Assembly: GCA_001414345.1 (NCBI GenBank)
Contig: LLCB01000134.1
Location: 1-64,000 of the forward strand
Direction of reading: 5' to 3'
Source of the DNA: Hymenoscyphus infarciens
Lineage: Eukaryota > Ascomycota > Leotiomycetes > Helotiales > Helotiaceae
Length of the DNA: 64,000 nt
Position 1 is the first letter of the stretch. Each line of letters begins with the position of its first letter. Made by a program: the position numbers and the translations under genes. Shown here in pieces: positions 9,746-22,000 of the stretch. Below the pieces are notes generated by a model that saw only the letters and a list, made by a program, of their open reading frames with translations, had not been told where the DNA came from and ran no database searches.

Positions 9746-10873
9746 ATGGTCAATTTTAGCCTGGTCGTTCTGCTGGATAGCCCAAACAAGGGTCTAGTCC
9801 TCACAGCACGGCACGCCCTCTCCCCAGGCACACTACTTGTGAAAGAGAGACCCTACTTTACCACCCACAACCCGGATAACTATGCTGGCTTCCTTGACAC
9901 GACTGATCAAATGGAGGTCAAAATTTCTCAAGAGGTAGAAAGAAAGCTATCAAAACAACAAGCGGACGCCTTTCGATCCTTGCTCAACAACTTTCCGAAA
10001 TACCCACTCAGCGGAATCCTAAAGACTAACGGCTTGAGGTGTGGATGGAATCTTACCGAAGAGAATTTCTCCATAGAAGATATTACCGTAGATGGTCTAC
10101 CCAGATACGGTGTCTACCCAACAATCAGTTATGCTTCCCACAGCTGTTCGCCAAACGCTCACTATTCTTGGGATCCGGACACTGGAATGGGCAGAGTTTA
10201 TGCAATCTCGACAATTTTGCCAGGTCAAAGCATTACCATCATGCGTACATCGTGGGTCATATTTTCGAAGGGTTTGCGACAAAAGAGTGTTCGAAATCGG
10301 CTCGGATACAACTGCGAGTGTGATCTTTGCACGGGGAAGAAACGCGGATACAGCAACTTAGATGAAATAAGACGAGATGAGATGCAATGGTATTATCACG
10401 GTCAACATCAAAAACTACCCACCGAAGGTAGGAATCATGCTCTATTGTTGAGGATCAATGCGGAATATCCTTACAGTGATGGCACGCCCTTGCATGCAAG
10501 ACTTTATGGAAATCTCTACGACGAATATAGGCTCCGGGGTGAAATGAACGAACATCTGGCCAAAGACGCTTACGCTAAGGCAAACTACTTTGCAGAAAGG
10601 GCGTATCAAGCATGGGCAACTTGCAAGGGTGAACGTAGTTGGAATGCGCAGAAATTCAAGGAGTTGTGGGAAAAGCCAGTTCATCAGGCTGGGCTGGTTA
10701 TGGGTGATACACCTGCATCGAGGCAAGCTGTAGTGCGGGATGGAATGAGTCTGGAACAGTTCGAGGATTTTGTTCAGGCAACACCAGCGGGTTCTTATGA
10801 AATTGATGAAAACCTCACACCACTACCTTGTTCTCGGGAGCAACACGAACTTGATTCTGGGTTCAAAAAATAA
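9746..10873 (+). CDS. SET-domain protein, putative lysine methyltransferase
   Basis: A single-exon gene of 375 codons. The frame extends 20 codons further upstream but without an ATG, so the ATG at 9746 (MVNFSLVVLL) is chosen. The N-terminal part (residues about 17-38) has the SET opening motif, KGLVLTARHALSPGTLLVKERPYF. Residues 131-138 carry SHSCSPNA, the SAM-binding and active-site loop of SET domains. Residues 188-195 carry the post-SET cysteine cluster YNCECDLC, of the kind seen in fungal SET5/SMYD-like proteins. The last third is helical and lacks any other known module. No MYND finger is present. Members of this family methylate lysines on histones or other proteins, but the substrate here is unknown. 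The gene is intact although flanked on both sides by RIP-altered DNA. Confidence 0.85.
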   Translation: MVNFSLVVLLDSPNKGLVLTARHALSPGTLLVKERPYFTTHNPDNYAGFLDTTDQMEVKISQEVERKLSKQQADAFRSLLNNFPKYPLSGILKTNGLRCGWNLTEENFSIEDITVDGLPRYGVYPTISYASHSCSPNAHYSWDPDTGMGRVYAISTILPGQSITIMRTSWVIFSKGLRQKSVRNRLGYNCECDLCTGKKRGYSNLDEIRRDEMQWYYHGQHQKLPTEGRNHALLLRINAEYPYSDGTPLHARLYGNLYDEYRLRGEMNEHLAKDAYAKANYFAERAYQAWATCKGERSWNAQKFKELWEKPVHQAGLVMGDTPASRQAVVRDGMSLEQFEDFVQATPAGSYEIDENLTPLPCSREQHELDSGFKK

Positions 10874-13214
10874 TTAGTATACTATTCAGATTAGTTCTCC
10901 CTGGTCCCAATGGGAAAGGGCGGCTAAATAGTCTCTGCTTCAATTACAAGAACATCCAAGCGTCTCTCAATTACCTTTAGCAAATTCTCTATTGTGCCTT
11001 CCTTACCAATTATGGTATACTTGAACTAAATTTAGGAGGGTCGAGGTTTCAAGTGGGGTAGTCGCAGCATTTTTAATCGATAAGTAATGAAGAGGCCTCA
11101 ATAAATGAAGGTATCAAGTACTAGTATCGCTTAAACAAGTTTTGGAAATGAGAGCCGTTTTTGCGCTTTTCATATGCACTCCCTGGTGGTTCATTATTCT
11201 CTCCAAGTCTGATATATTCGATAAGAGATGTGCAATTCAAGACTCCAAGTGGGTAAGTTTCTAGAAAGGCAGGACCATAAACTGTGAAGCGTACTTAATG
11301 AGGTTGATGCTCCAGATGTACCCATTTCTAAGCACTTGAGAAAGTTGGTTCGTAGCAATTAGGTCAATTCAAGTTTGGTAAATAACACATACCAGCTCGG
11401 GCAATCAAAATTGTGGTTGTTTTTAAATGAGATAAGAAAACCATCTGAAAGTTCATGTTGCTAATGCGCTACTTGTTTAGAAGAGGCGGAGTCTCAGAAG
11501 ACTTGGTTATGGCACTTGGAAAACAATTAGTATCAAGTTTTTGTCAGCAAATAGACGAGTATCACTTGCACGAGTCACATGAAGCAGACAACATTTTGAG
11601 ATGTACTAGGAAATCCATATAAAGATCCCCTAGCACCAATGGTCCACCGGCCAGACCAGGAAGAATTGAGTGACATTTGCTTTGCTCATAATTTGAGACA
11701 AGTCACTGACTAGCTTCGAAGGAGAAGTTCTTAGTTCCCTATATCATTAGACTTCCGTCTTCGACCCACTTGCCTACTGAATAAAAAATCAGGAATATAG
11801 AGCACCTACTTGAAATTTTCGACATAAGGACGCTGGCTAGAAAGTAAAAAGGGTTGGTTGCTAATCGTAATATCCCTCGAGGGACACCTATAGTAAGCTA
11901 GACCCCCCTTGCAGTTGTTGATAGCAACGGACCTGTTTATAACAAGAAAACCTGTGCGAGGTAAATAATAGAACAACTTAATAATCTTTCCTTAGAGGAA
12001 AAGGGGAGCTTTAAATCATTTTCCTCCAACGTAGGCACGGGTTCCCCGCTTAATGTGTGTGAAATCATGCGATCGACTAGAGTATAAGGAACCGAAAACC
12101 TCTATGCACACTACACTACCCGCTGCTTTCTCAACCACAGCTGCTGTCCAAATGTGTATTACTATTATAATAAGGAGACGAATCAAGGAGTTGTTCGTGT
12201 AGTTTGCTTCTATTAAGAAAGACGAGGAAATCACGATTCGGTATATACTTGGCAGGCTTTCCTCTTTTTAAACCCAAGCCCTTTAGAAAACCATGGTTTA
12301 ACGGGACTTTGGATTCGACGGTATCTGCGATCTCCGCTCTCTCTCGCTAGTTGATTATCTAGGCTACGATGACCTAGAACTTGAATACCGAGGTCTCGAC
12401 TACTCAGATCTTGAAGTTAGAGACCTATCTTAAAGAGGAAAGGCTCGAAGAGGGTAAAAATAGACGGTTATATAACTAGCTTAAGTTTAGTGCTATCCTA
12501 GGACCTTCCTAGAACGGTTTATAAACTAGATATTATATAACTCTTATAACTATCTATTAGTAAGATAGTTCTTGAGTAGTACTATTCTAGGATTATCTAT
12601 ATAATAGATAGTTTTTAAGAAGTACGATTATCTCTAATAGTTCTTATAAGAGACTATTCTAGGATAGTCTTATAAAGCTAAGACTATTCTAGAATAGTTT
12701 TATAAAGCTAGGACTATTTCCGACATAGAAGTAAGAGTATATATAGACTCTTTTAAGTACTTAGTATTACTTATAGAGCCTTAATACTAATACTATAGAA
12801 GTATAAATTATAAAATCGATTAATTTAGCGAAAGTTTATACGTAGGCTCTTAGTTACTATATTAAATCTATATATATAAGTAGTACTCTTTTATAACTAA
12901 TAGTAAGTAGAGGTGCTATAGAGTAGTACTTAGTCTATATATTTACTTAGAGGACTACTATTCTAGAACTATTCTAGGAAAGTCTAAACTACTTTAGAAA
13001 GTCCTCTTTAAAAAACTATCTAAAGATATTAAACAGATCTAATATAAGAGCTATTAAAGACTATTTTACTTTCTTAAAACTATCTAAAAGAGTCTATTAT
13101 TCTAATAGTTAATATAGTACTATTAACCTTTAGGATTATATGCTAAATAGTTCTAGAACTAGCTATTTCTCTCTCTCTTCCTCTTTAAGATAAGTCGCTC
13201 TTAAATAGTTAACC
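10874..13214. other. Intergenic region grading into RIP-altered repeats
   Basis: 10874-12290 has moderate composition but no convincing gene. A weak candidate for a small secreted peptide lies at 11148-11362 (see findings). 12300-13214 becomes AT-rich, with palindromic repeats such as ACTATTCTAGAATAGT and a 30-bp tandem unit at 12651-12710. It leads into the Copia LTR. Confidence 0.5.
12651..12720. repeat. 30-bp tandem repeat with internal palindrome
   Basis: Two full units (12651-12680 and 12681-12710) and the start of a third. The core is ACTATTCTAGAATAGT, its own reverse complement. Confidence 0.75.
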
Positions 13215-13389
13215 TATTACGGGACAAAGGTGGGTTAGACAAAGAATCATCTAATAATCCCTACCTTTTAAGCGAGGAGTATAGTATTTAAAGTCTTATG
13301 CTCTCTCTTATAGTTAGAGGAATTAAGCATTTACTTTAACTTTACTTTACTTATTCTATACTCTTGATATAGCTTTTATAATTGTTATA
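13215..13389 (+). repeat. Copia 5' LTR (175 bp)
   Basis: It begins TATTACGGGACAAAGG (from TGTTACGG by RIP) and ends in TATA (from TACA). It is the same length as the partner at 28844-29018 and is preceded by TAACC. Confidence 0.9.
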
Positions 13390-13402
13390 GTTATAAGCTT
13401 AG
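13390..13402 (+). other. Primer-binding site of the Copia element, RIP-altered
   Basis: Immediately after the 5' LTR the sequence is GTTATAAGCTTAG. A single G-to-A change separates its first nine bases from GTTATGAGC, the complement of the anticodon region of initiator tRNA-Met, which Copia elements use as a cleaved half-tRNA primer. Confidence 0.5.
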
Positions 13403-13559
13403 TTAGTAGATAAGATATTACTTCTACTACGCTAGTTATATTAGTTTTATCTTCTTTTTTATCTATTCTTATCTTCTTTTTAAGAGTATTACTTTTATAA
13501 TAGTAAGCTTACTCTTAACTAAAAAGGTCCTCCTTACTAACTGAAACTCGTGGCTTATA

Positions 13560-16500
13560 TAGTATAACTACTTCTTTTATATTACCTACTAAAAAAGAGT
13601 CTAGGAATACTTTAATCTAAATAGCTCTAACGCTAAGAACGCTAATAAGTTTAAAAGACTCTATTCTATAATTAAATAGGCTATACTTAATAAGAATATT
13701 AGACTTAAAGAAGCTTAGCTTATAGTAAATAAAGCCTAGGATATACTCTTAATAGCTTAACGTATTAGAAGAGATCTACTAGAACTACCTCTCCTAGTAT
13801 TAGCTAATAACGTTAAAAAGGACTTTAGAGATAATGTTAAAAGATACGCTTTTAAAATTAATAAGCTTTATACTATATAAGGTAAGATATATAAAGTTAG
13901 CTTCTAAGTAGAGAGTACTATAGACAAGTCTATACTCTTAGAAGCTTAATCCTTACTTAGGTATACTAGGAAATTTACTTTCTAGGACTTAATTTAAAAG
14001 CTTAAAAATAACTTAGTACTAATATCAGAAAGCGTAGAAGATATAGTATATATAGAATACTAGAACACGCTCGCTTAAACTAAATCGAGGTTTATAAACC
14101 TTAATTACTAGTTCTCTAACTAGAAACGCTACTATAACTAAGCAAAAAATTTTTAACTCTTAGAGATTAAGAGTCTACTTATAGTAAAGAACTTTCTAGA
14201 TATAGTTTACTAAATTACTCTTATCTAGGTAATAAGTTAAAAGATATAGTTAATTAATAATATAAAGCTTAAGAAAGGAGTTATATTACTTAATAATCTT
14301 ATTAAAATGTTTTTAGAGATCTTATATAAACACCTTATATTAAAGACTAATAGGAAGGCTAGTAGGATGTTCTCTATCTTTAGAAGTAGAAGTAATAACC
14401 TATCTAATTCTAGGAATAAAGCCTAAAATAGGGGTTTTAATAATAAAAAATGTCTATATAAGACTAGTTAAGAATACTTTTAGAAACTAGTTAACTACTA
14501 AACCTTAGAATTCGTACTTACTAGAAAGTGTAATCCTACTCTTAATAATCCTCTAGATAATAAGGAGTTAAAAGAGATTATATAGTACTTAAAAGCCCCT
14601 TTCTAGATAGACCTTTAAAAGAAACTAATTAAAAAGTTTCTTAGAAAGGGATTTATAAGCTCTATTTAAAGGTTATTAAAATATTTTATTAAGAATATAA
14701 GTATTATAATCTTATCTTTAAAGCTTCTAACTAATCTAGAAAGAATAAACTAAGCCTTAAAATAGAGAATCTACGCTTTCTTAACTAAATATACTAGATA
14801 CCTTCTTATAGATTTAATACTCTTTAACAACTATAGAGTGGTCTATCTTATTAATAGTAAGGATATATTTATCCTAAGAACCTTTAAACACTCTAATAAT
14901 ATAATAGAATTAGGAATAACTAGTATTTCGATTAGTAGAATAGGAATAAGGGTTATAAAGAACGTTCTTAGAAGTAAGAGAGAAAGTAACTCTATAGATC
15001 TAACATTTACTAATATTATAGTTATTAAGGGTTTTTATTCTAATATTATCTTAGAAGTATATATTAGGGAATCTAGAGTATAGTATAATAGATATAACTA
15101 TTTACTATACTTTAGACCTATAGAGAATAGTATAGTTATTAAATCTTTAATTTATATAGTAAACTTAGTCTTATTTAAATATAACTCTATTAATAACTAT
15201 ACTAAGCTCTAAAACCCCTAAGCTATATTTATTTTAATATATCTAATACTCTTTAAAAAGATTAATAAACGCTTTTATAAGAAGATAAGAGACTATGTTA
15301 AACTAAGAAGCGATTTAGTAGAAATTTAGTATAGAAGATTAAGATATCTAGAATAAGAAGCTCTTAAAGCTCTAGTCTAGTTAGTAAGAAACGTGAAAAT
15401 TATAAGTATTAAATAAGTAAAGTGCTTATACTATGCTATTACTTATACTTAGAACGTGGTTTTAAGATATATCTCTAAGAATAGGAGTATATAACTATTC
15501 TAGTAGTACTTATAGGATCTATTTAACTTCTTAACTAGATATAATAGAGTTAAATAGCTCTTTTTAATAAAAGAGGAGTATAGTAAGAAGCTTTTTAGAT
15601 TTATAATAATAAATAAGAGAGAAGAAACAGTGTTTAAAAAGCTTAGGAACTTTAAAAGATAAGTTAAATAGTAATATAGTCTTTTAATTTATAAGCTTAA
15701 GTATAATAATAATAAATTAGTAATCCTATAATATAGAGCCTTAGAATATACTTTATAAGCTATAGAAATTAGAATAGACTTAGAGCTTATACTAACTTAT
15801 ACTTATAAGCTAAATAGAGGGGTAGAGAGAGTAGAATAAGAAGTAATTATACACTTAATTAAAATATTATCTACTACTAACTTACTATAACGTTTCTAGA
15901 CTAAGTCGACTATAGCTAGAATCTAGCTCTATAATATAAGTCTTAACTAAAGAAACAAGTTTAAGATACTAAATAAGGTACTCTTATTATAGTTTAATAA
16001 TTATTTCTACTAGTATAATCTAAAGTTTAGGAACTTAGTAACGAAAGACCTTAGACTAGATTAGAATAGAATCTATATCTATAGATCTAGGGCTTATCTA
16101 CTAAAAAAGGAGAGAGAGTAAGAAGTTAAGAAGAGAGCTTTTAAAGTTAATCTTAGAGCTTATATAAGTTATTTAGTTAAGTATATCTTATTAAATATCT
16201 ACTATATCTAGGTTTTATAGCTTAATTAAGTTATTATAACTTAGAACGTTATATTTAATAAAGAAATCTTTTATATACTAGAATATAAAAAAGTAGAATA
16301 ATAACCTATTATAATTACTTATATAGTAGTATAGTATATAGTTAAATAGAAGTAATAAGACGTTAAAGCTTTACTTAAAAGTATTAGTATATATAAAATA
16401 GAGAGCGTAGGAAAACCAAAACTAGGAGCTTAACTAGTAAAAGATGTCTTATCTAAAGCTACTAATATATTAAGTAAAGCTTTAATTAGCTAGAACTTAG

Positions 16501-17100
16501 AGGTAAGGCTAGAAAAGGGAGATATAATCTCTTCTAGGTTTAGACTTCTATTATCTAAAGTAATACCTAAACTTAAAAGTATACTAGGATAGGTTATAAG
16601 CTCTTAAAATAAGTAAAATATAGAAATCTCCTAATAAACTATAAGACTTTTCTAATAAGCGCTTATAGGATTCTCTTAACTATAAAATAATACTAAAAGT
16701 ATAAAAGGTCTAAGTAGTCTACTAATTAGGATAAGTAATAAAATACTAGAAGGAATCTTCTAATAAAATAGAGAGAGTAAGCCCTTCTAATAATAAAGTA
16801 GTATATAAGAAAGAACTCTTAATATACTAGTTTTAGAAACTTCTAATATAAAGTTAACTAAGAAGTAGGGAATAATAAATATAGAAAGTAAAAACCTAAA
16901 AGAGCTTAAGATAAAGTAAGAGTATATAAAGAAAGTATATCTATCTATATTAAGAAAGAGTAAGAGAGGTTAACTTAGAGAGGAGAATACTAGAGATATA
17001 ATAATCTCTACTCTACTAGCTATATTAATTAGAATAGAGTCTTAATAAGTTATTCTAGAATATTTAAATTATTTCTTTAGTACTTTTTAGCCTTTATTAG
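13560..17100 (+). pseudogene. Copia gag-protease-integrase relic
   Basis: Plus-strand conceptual reading recovers the Copia order. A zinc knuckle lies at about 14449-14510 (KCLY with the following Cys/His positions mostly replaced by stops or RIP substitutes). A protease-linked region at about 14780-15080 keeps an 81-codon open stretch (VVYLINSKDIF and later GFYSNIILEV). The integrase zinc motif is at about 15420-15530. The integrase C-terminal signature is at about 16155-16270 (YISYLV followed by IYYI and a RIP-altered RTRDVIF). Many TAG/TAA codons lie where Gln is expected. The frame breaks off at 17100, where the Gypsy element inserted, and resumes at 25156. Confidence 0.75.
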
Positions 17101-17577
17101 TGTAACGGCACGAAATATACACAACTACAGTAGAGGTATATAGGAGTGCGTATAGTAGAATAACGTATGTAGATACTAGGTACTAATACGGAAGAAAATA
17201 ATAACTATCTCTCTACTATACTAAACATAAACGTCTATATATAAGAAGGTTAGAAGCTTCTAAGTTCCGATAATAATAATAACCGAGCCCTGTCTAATAT
17301 AGCTAATACTAAATAATAAGAGCTGAAAAGCTAAATATATAATCTCTGATCCTTCGGAAAGCTAAATATATAATATCTAAACCTTAATCCCTTCTATATA
17401 TAAATGTTAGACATTAATACCTTTAGTACTTTGCTTATATAAGTATTAGTTATTCATAATCTCAGCCTTAGAGGTATTAGAGGTATTAGCACTACTTAAG
17501 AGTATCGGTAGTTTTACGAATACTAATAATTTAGAATAGTACTATTATATAATAATCTAGGATAGTATACTATTATA
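17101..17577 (-). repeat. Gypsy 3' LTR (477 bp)
   Basis: Direct partner of 24674-25150. In element orientation it is the 3' LTR because the polypurine tract (AAAGAAGAGAGA on the minus strand) abuts it. Confidence 0.92.
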
Positions 17578-18164
17578 TTCTCTCTTCTTTAAAAAGACTT
17601 ATCCTAAGTCTTTAGTTATTAATCGGCGTAGTATTAGGTTAATTAGAGTATTATTTATCTCTTTATTATAAAGAATATAATTTATCTGCTATTATAGTAT
17701 TTAGTAGTCGAGGTAGGGTTGGTAGCTAGTGGTATTGTTATTTAAAGGCTAATTGCTCTTTGTTTACTACTATATACTATGTTATAATAGGATGTAAACA
17801 GAAGAGAAGCTGATAATTAGCTAGTAGGTAGAAAGCGATATACTACTATAGAGTTATCGTATTCTTACTATTATTATATGTTATAATAGTAATTATTAAG
17901 CAATAAATAATAATTATAAAGCGACAGCTATTATTATAAATAGTATATTAGTAGGCGACTTTTCCTCGATTCTAACTTCTCTTCTTCTTTTCTTTTTATC
18001 TAAATAATATAAATAGTAAGAATACCTTCTAATTAGGTATATTCTTATATATTAACTTATCTTCCTAGAATATACATATTATATATATATATATAAAAGT
18101 AAGTTCTTCTCTTCTTAATCGGTTCTAATTCAGAGCTAATCTAATATAGTAAAATACCTCTTCT

Positions 18165-18860
18165 ATGTCTTCCTAGTACGCTTCTAGCTACTTACCGAGT
18201 CTGCTATATTTAGTACCTTTAGGTAAAATCTTAGAATAGAGATTATATATATGCTTTTAAGAAGCCGAAGTCGAAGAAGTATAGGTACTATATAGAGTAG
18301 AATACTATATATATTCTAGTAAGTTTAATCTTAAATATATACTAAATCCGTTCTAACTTAGGTAGTTACTATAGTTTATTAAGAAGGAGTTTAGTAAGCT
18401 TTAGAGTAAGAAGGAGAAGAGAGAGGTTAAGAAGGCTGCTAAAGCCTTAAATAAGGTATTAGTTATTACTAGTATAGAGGTACTAAAGAATAGTTTAAAG
18501 GTATAGTTCGCTCTTTTAGAAGAGACTTAGGCGCTTTACGCTAAGGTTATTATAAGTACTTCTTACTTATTAGAGAGGTTTTAGTTACTAATATTTAATA
18601 GTCTTTATACTATATTATAGAAGATAAGACCTCTGTCTAAACCTAGGTTTAGGTCCTCTTTAAGACCTATCTAAAGAGTTTATAGGCGTCTCTTCTAAAG
18701 CTAGTTATAGGAGGTTACTAAGGTAAGAAGCGTTTCTATAAGGAGGAGGTAGTAGAGGAAGAGCCGATTCGGGCTCCTTACGCTTAGGAGGGTAGAGAGG
18801 AGGATGATAAGTTAGAGGAAGGAGAGGCTACGGCCTAGAGAGGGTTAGTAGGCCCTGTTT
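18165..18860 (+). pseudogene. Antisense accessory reading frame of the Gypsy element
   Basis: On the plus strand, opposite to pol, an ATG at 18165 opens one frame that stays in register for at least 200 codons. For the first 150 or so codons it is interrupted only by TAG and TAA codons, as expected if Gln codons (CAG, CAA) were converted by RIP. The readable segments are protein-like and helical, with basic and acidic clusters (for example KKEKREVKKAAKALNKVL and FALLEET). The region lies between the chromodomain and the 3' LTR and is present, more damaged, in the partial copy at about 3550-4240. I recognise no domain. It could be an accessory protein of the element or a captured host fragment. 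Confidence 0.5.
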
Positions 18861-19099
18861 TAGTAGTAACTTAGTCTTAGTTCTTTACTTTATTAACTTT
18901 AAATATTCCTACTAGTTAGTGTTTTATCTTAGGTTTTTATTATAAGTTTCTTATTAAGAGTAACTAGAATTAGAGAGTATTAATAGAGTTTTATAAATTA
19001 ACTCTTTTATCTAATTCTTATCTAATTCTTATATATTAAGCTATTTAGAGAGGTGTTAGAGTAGTTCTAGCTCTTCTAGATATTTAGTATAAAAGTCTC

Positions 19100-22000
19100 T
19101 TAGATAATATAGTAAACTCTAAAAATTATTTATAGAATACTAAGTAAGATCTAAATTATATCTAACCTATTTTACTTAATACTATAGCTATCTTCTAAAA
19201 AGTCTACTACTAAGTATTTCTTATACTTTCTATTCTTATATACCTTTAATAATATCTAGTAAGGGCTTTAGAGCCTCTTATTCTAGTAAGAGAGTGTTTA
19301 AGTCTTTTAAAAGTATATTAAAGACGAAAACATTATAAATTAATAATCCTTTTAGAAGTTTTAGCTTATAGAAGTATCTTATATAATCTAGTATTTTAAA
19401 AGGTCTTATCTACTATTTAATAAGCTTTTAGCTAGAACGATTTATCTTAAGATTCTTAGTAGATAAGTAGACTTTGTCTCTAATATCCTAGTTAATAGCT
19501 CTTTAGTATTAATTTATACTATCTTCTATTCTTTTCTAGGCCTTACTTATATTATCTTTAACTATTCTTTAAGTAGAGTATATATGTCGAGCTACTTTTA
19601 CTATCTTATTATAATTAAGACGTTCCTAGGGAATAGACGTCTTTAACATATTCTAGTTCTACGAAGTTCTTAGGTCGAGTCTAAACTTAAGCTAATAAGA
19701 GGTTATACTAATAGATAAGTATAGAAGTGTTATTTATACTTTATCTATTAGAGGGATTAATTCACTTTAGTTATCTTAATAGTAGATTATAAAGAGCCTT
19801 AGTCTTTAATTAATATATTAGTTTATTATCTCTATCTATCTATCTATTTATTTATAGTAGGTAGTACTAAGCTTAAGCTTAATACTAATTATTTAATAAA
19901 ATTTAGTCTAAAATAATAATATAAATTAAGGTTTTTAATTAGATATAATTAATTTAAAGTAGTAACTAAAATAGTAAATCTATTAAATAAAGAGTTTAGC
20001 TAAGCCTTTAGCATCTATAGTTAAGTAGTAGAGTATTAATACTAAATCTTTTCTAAGTCGGTTAATAAATACTAGTATAGTATTAAATCTATGTTTATTC
20101 TTTAAGAATAATTTAAAGTCTATATATAAATATTATATAAAATAGTTAAGTATAGATAAAGGGTAAAGAAAGCCTTATTACTTAGTTTATTAAGAATAGG
20201 AGTATTTATAGGCTTAATAATTCCCTATATACCTCCTATAGTCTAAAAACATTCTAGCCTAGTAGTAGTGTTATACTAATAACTAGTATATCTTTTTCGT
20301 ACTTAGGTAAGTACTAGATACTTAGTTATAGACTTCTTAGATTAGTTTTATATAGAGTTTAGTATTCTTTTAAATATAAAGTCGATCTTTAAAAAGTAGT
20401 AAATTATCTAATAAGATAGAGTATCTATTTAGAAGTTTATAACGTTCTTTTTAAAAAGAGCGTAGGTTATCTTCTTTTAACTTCTAAATCGTGTTTAAAC
20501 TTAACTCTAGAATAACATCTATTATATTAAGAGATATAGACTATTCTTATAAAAAGATCTAAGTAAGTTTAGCGTTAATTCAAGGGTTTAACCGATTAGG
20601 TCCTAAGAGGGTATATAAGTAGCTGTCTAATTTAGCTCGATTATAGGTTTTTAAGTCTTATTTACGTCGAGTTAATATATCTGCTTTTTAATTACTCTTC
20701 TTAGACGTAAATTAGATCTAAAAGTTAAAGTCTAATAAAAACTCTATTTATTAGACTTACTTAGCTATAAGTAGCTTAGTTATTATAAAGTATTCTAATA
20801 ATCTATAGTCTAAATAAACGTTAATACACTTCTAATATAATATAAGTTTAAAGTGCTATTTCTTAAAAGCTTCTATAATAGTAGATAGTTCTTTATTATA
20901 GATCTTCTAATTCGATTTATAACTAATTAGAACGTATAAGTAGAATCTAATAAGATACTAAAGGCTATTATATTATTATAAGAATATACTAGCTATTACT
21001 CCTTCTAAGGAGTCTATTTCTACCTTTATATTATAATTAAGGTTAAAGTAGTATAAGGTTTATATAGTAAGTAGCCTAGTTCTTAGCGCTTTAAAAGCTT
21101 TATTATATTTAGGTGTCTATAGAAACAGCTCTATAAAGCGTATTATTATAGTTAGAGGTTTAGCGATTTTAGTATAACCTTTAATAAATTGTCTATAGAA
21201 TCCTATAAACCCTAAATAAGATTTTACACCTATTATAGTATTAGGTTAGACCTAGTTTTATAAAGGCTCTACTTTTTTAAGGTTAACTTCGAGTCTTTTT
21301 ATAGTTAAGATAAATCCTAAGTATTTAACTCTAGTAATACTAAATTCACTTTTCTTAATATCTACTTAAAGTCCTACTTCTTAGAGCTAATTTAGAACCT
21401 TTCTAACTTATTCCTTATATTCTTTAATAGTATCTAAATAAATTAAAATATCATCTAAGTAAGTAATATAAAAGTCGTCTAGATAGTCGATTAAAACGTC
21501 GTTTATATAATATTAATAGATAGTAAGGCTATTATAGAGTCTAAAAGGGAAGACCTTATATTTATATATACTATACCTAGTTCTAAATATAGTTATCTCT
21601 TCTAATTTAAGGTCTATTTAGATATAATAGAAAGCTTATCTAATATCTAATTTAGTAAAGATTTTAGTTATTCTTATCCTAGAAAGAAGTTTATTAATAT
21701 AAGAGATTAAGTAGAGATTATTTTAGGTTAGAGCGTTTAGCTTTCTATAATTAATATAGAACTATAACTTATTACTATTAGCCTTTTTAATAAAGAGTAT
21801 TAGAGAGGCAAAAGAGCTATTACTATTAATAATAAACCCCTTATCTAGATTCTCTATAAGATACTCCTTTATAGCTTTAAGCTCTATAGTTAACTATCGA
21901 TATAGAGGCGAAAAGGAGTTAGGAAGTAGCTTATTTAAAGTAATCTTATAGTTATATTCTTAGTAAGAAGAGAGCTTATTAGAAGCTACTTTTAAGAATA

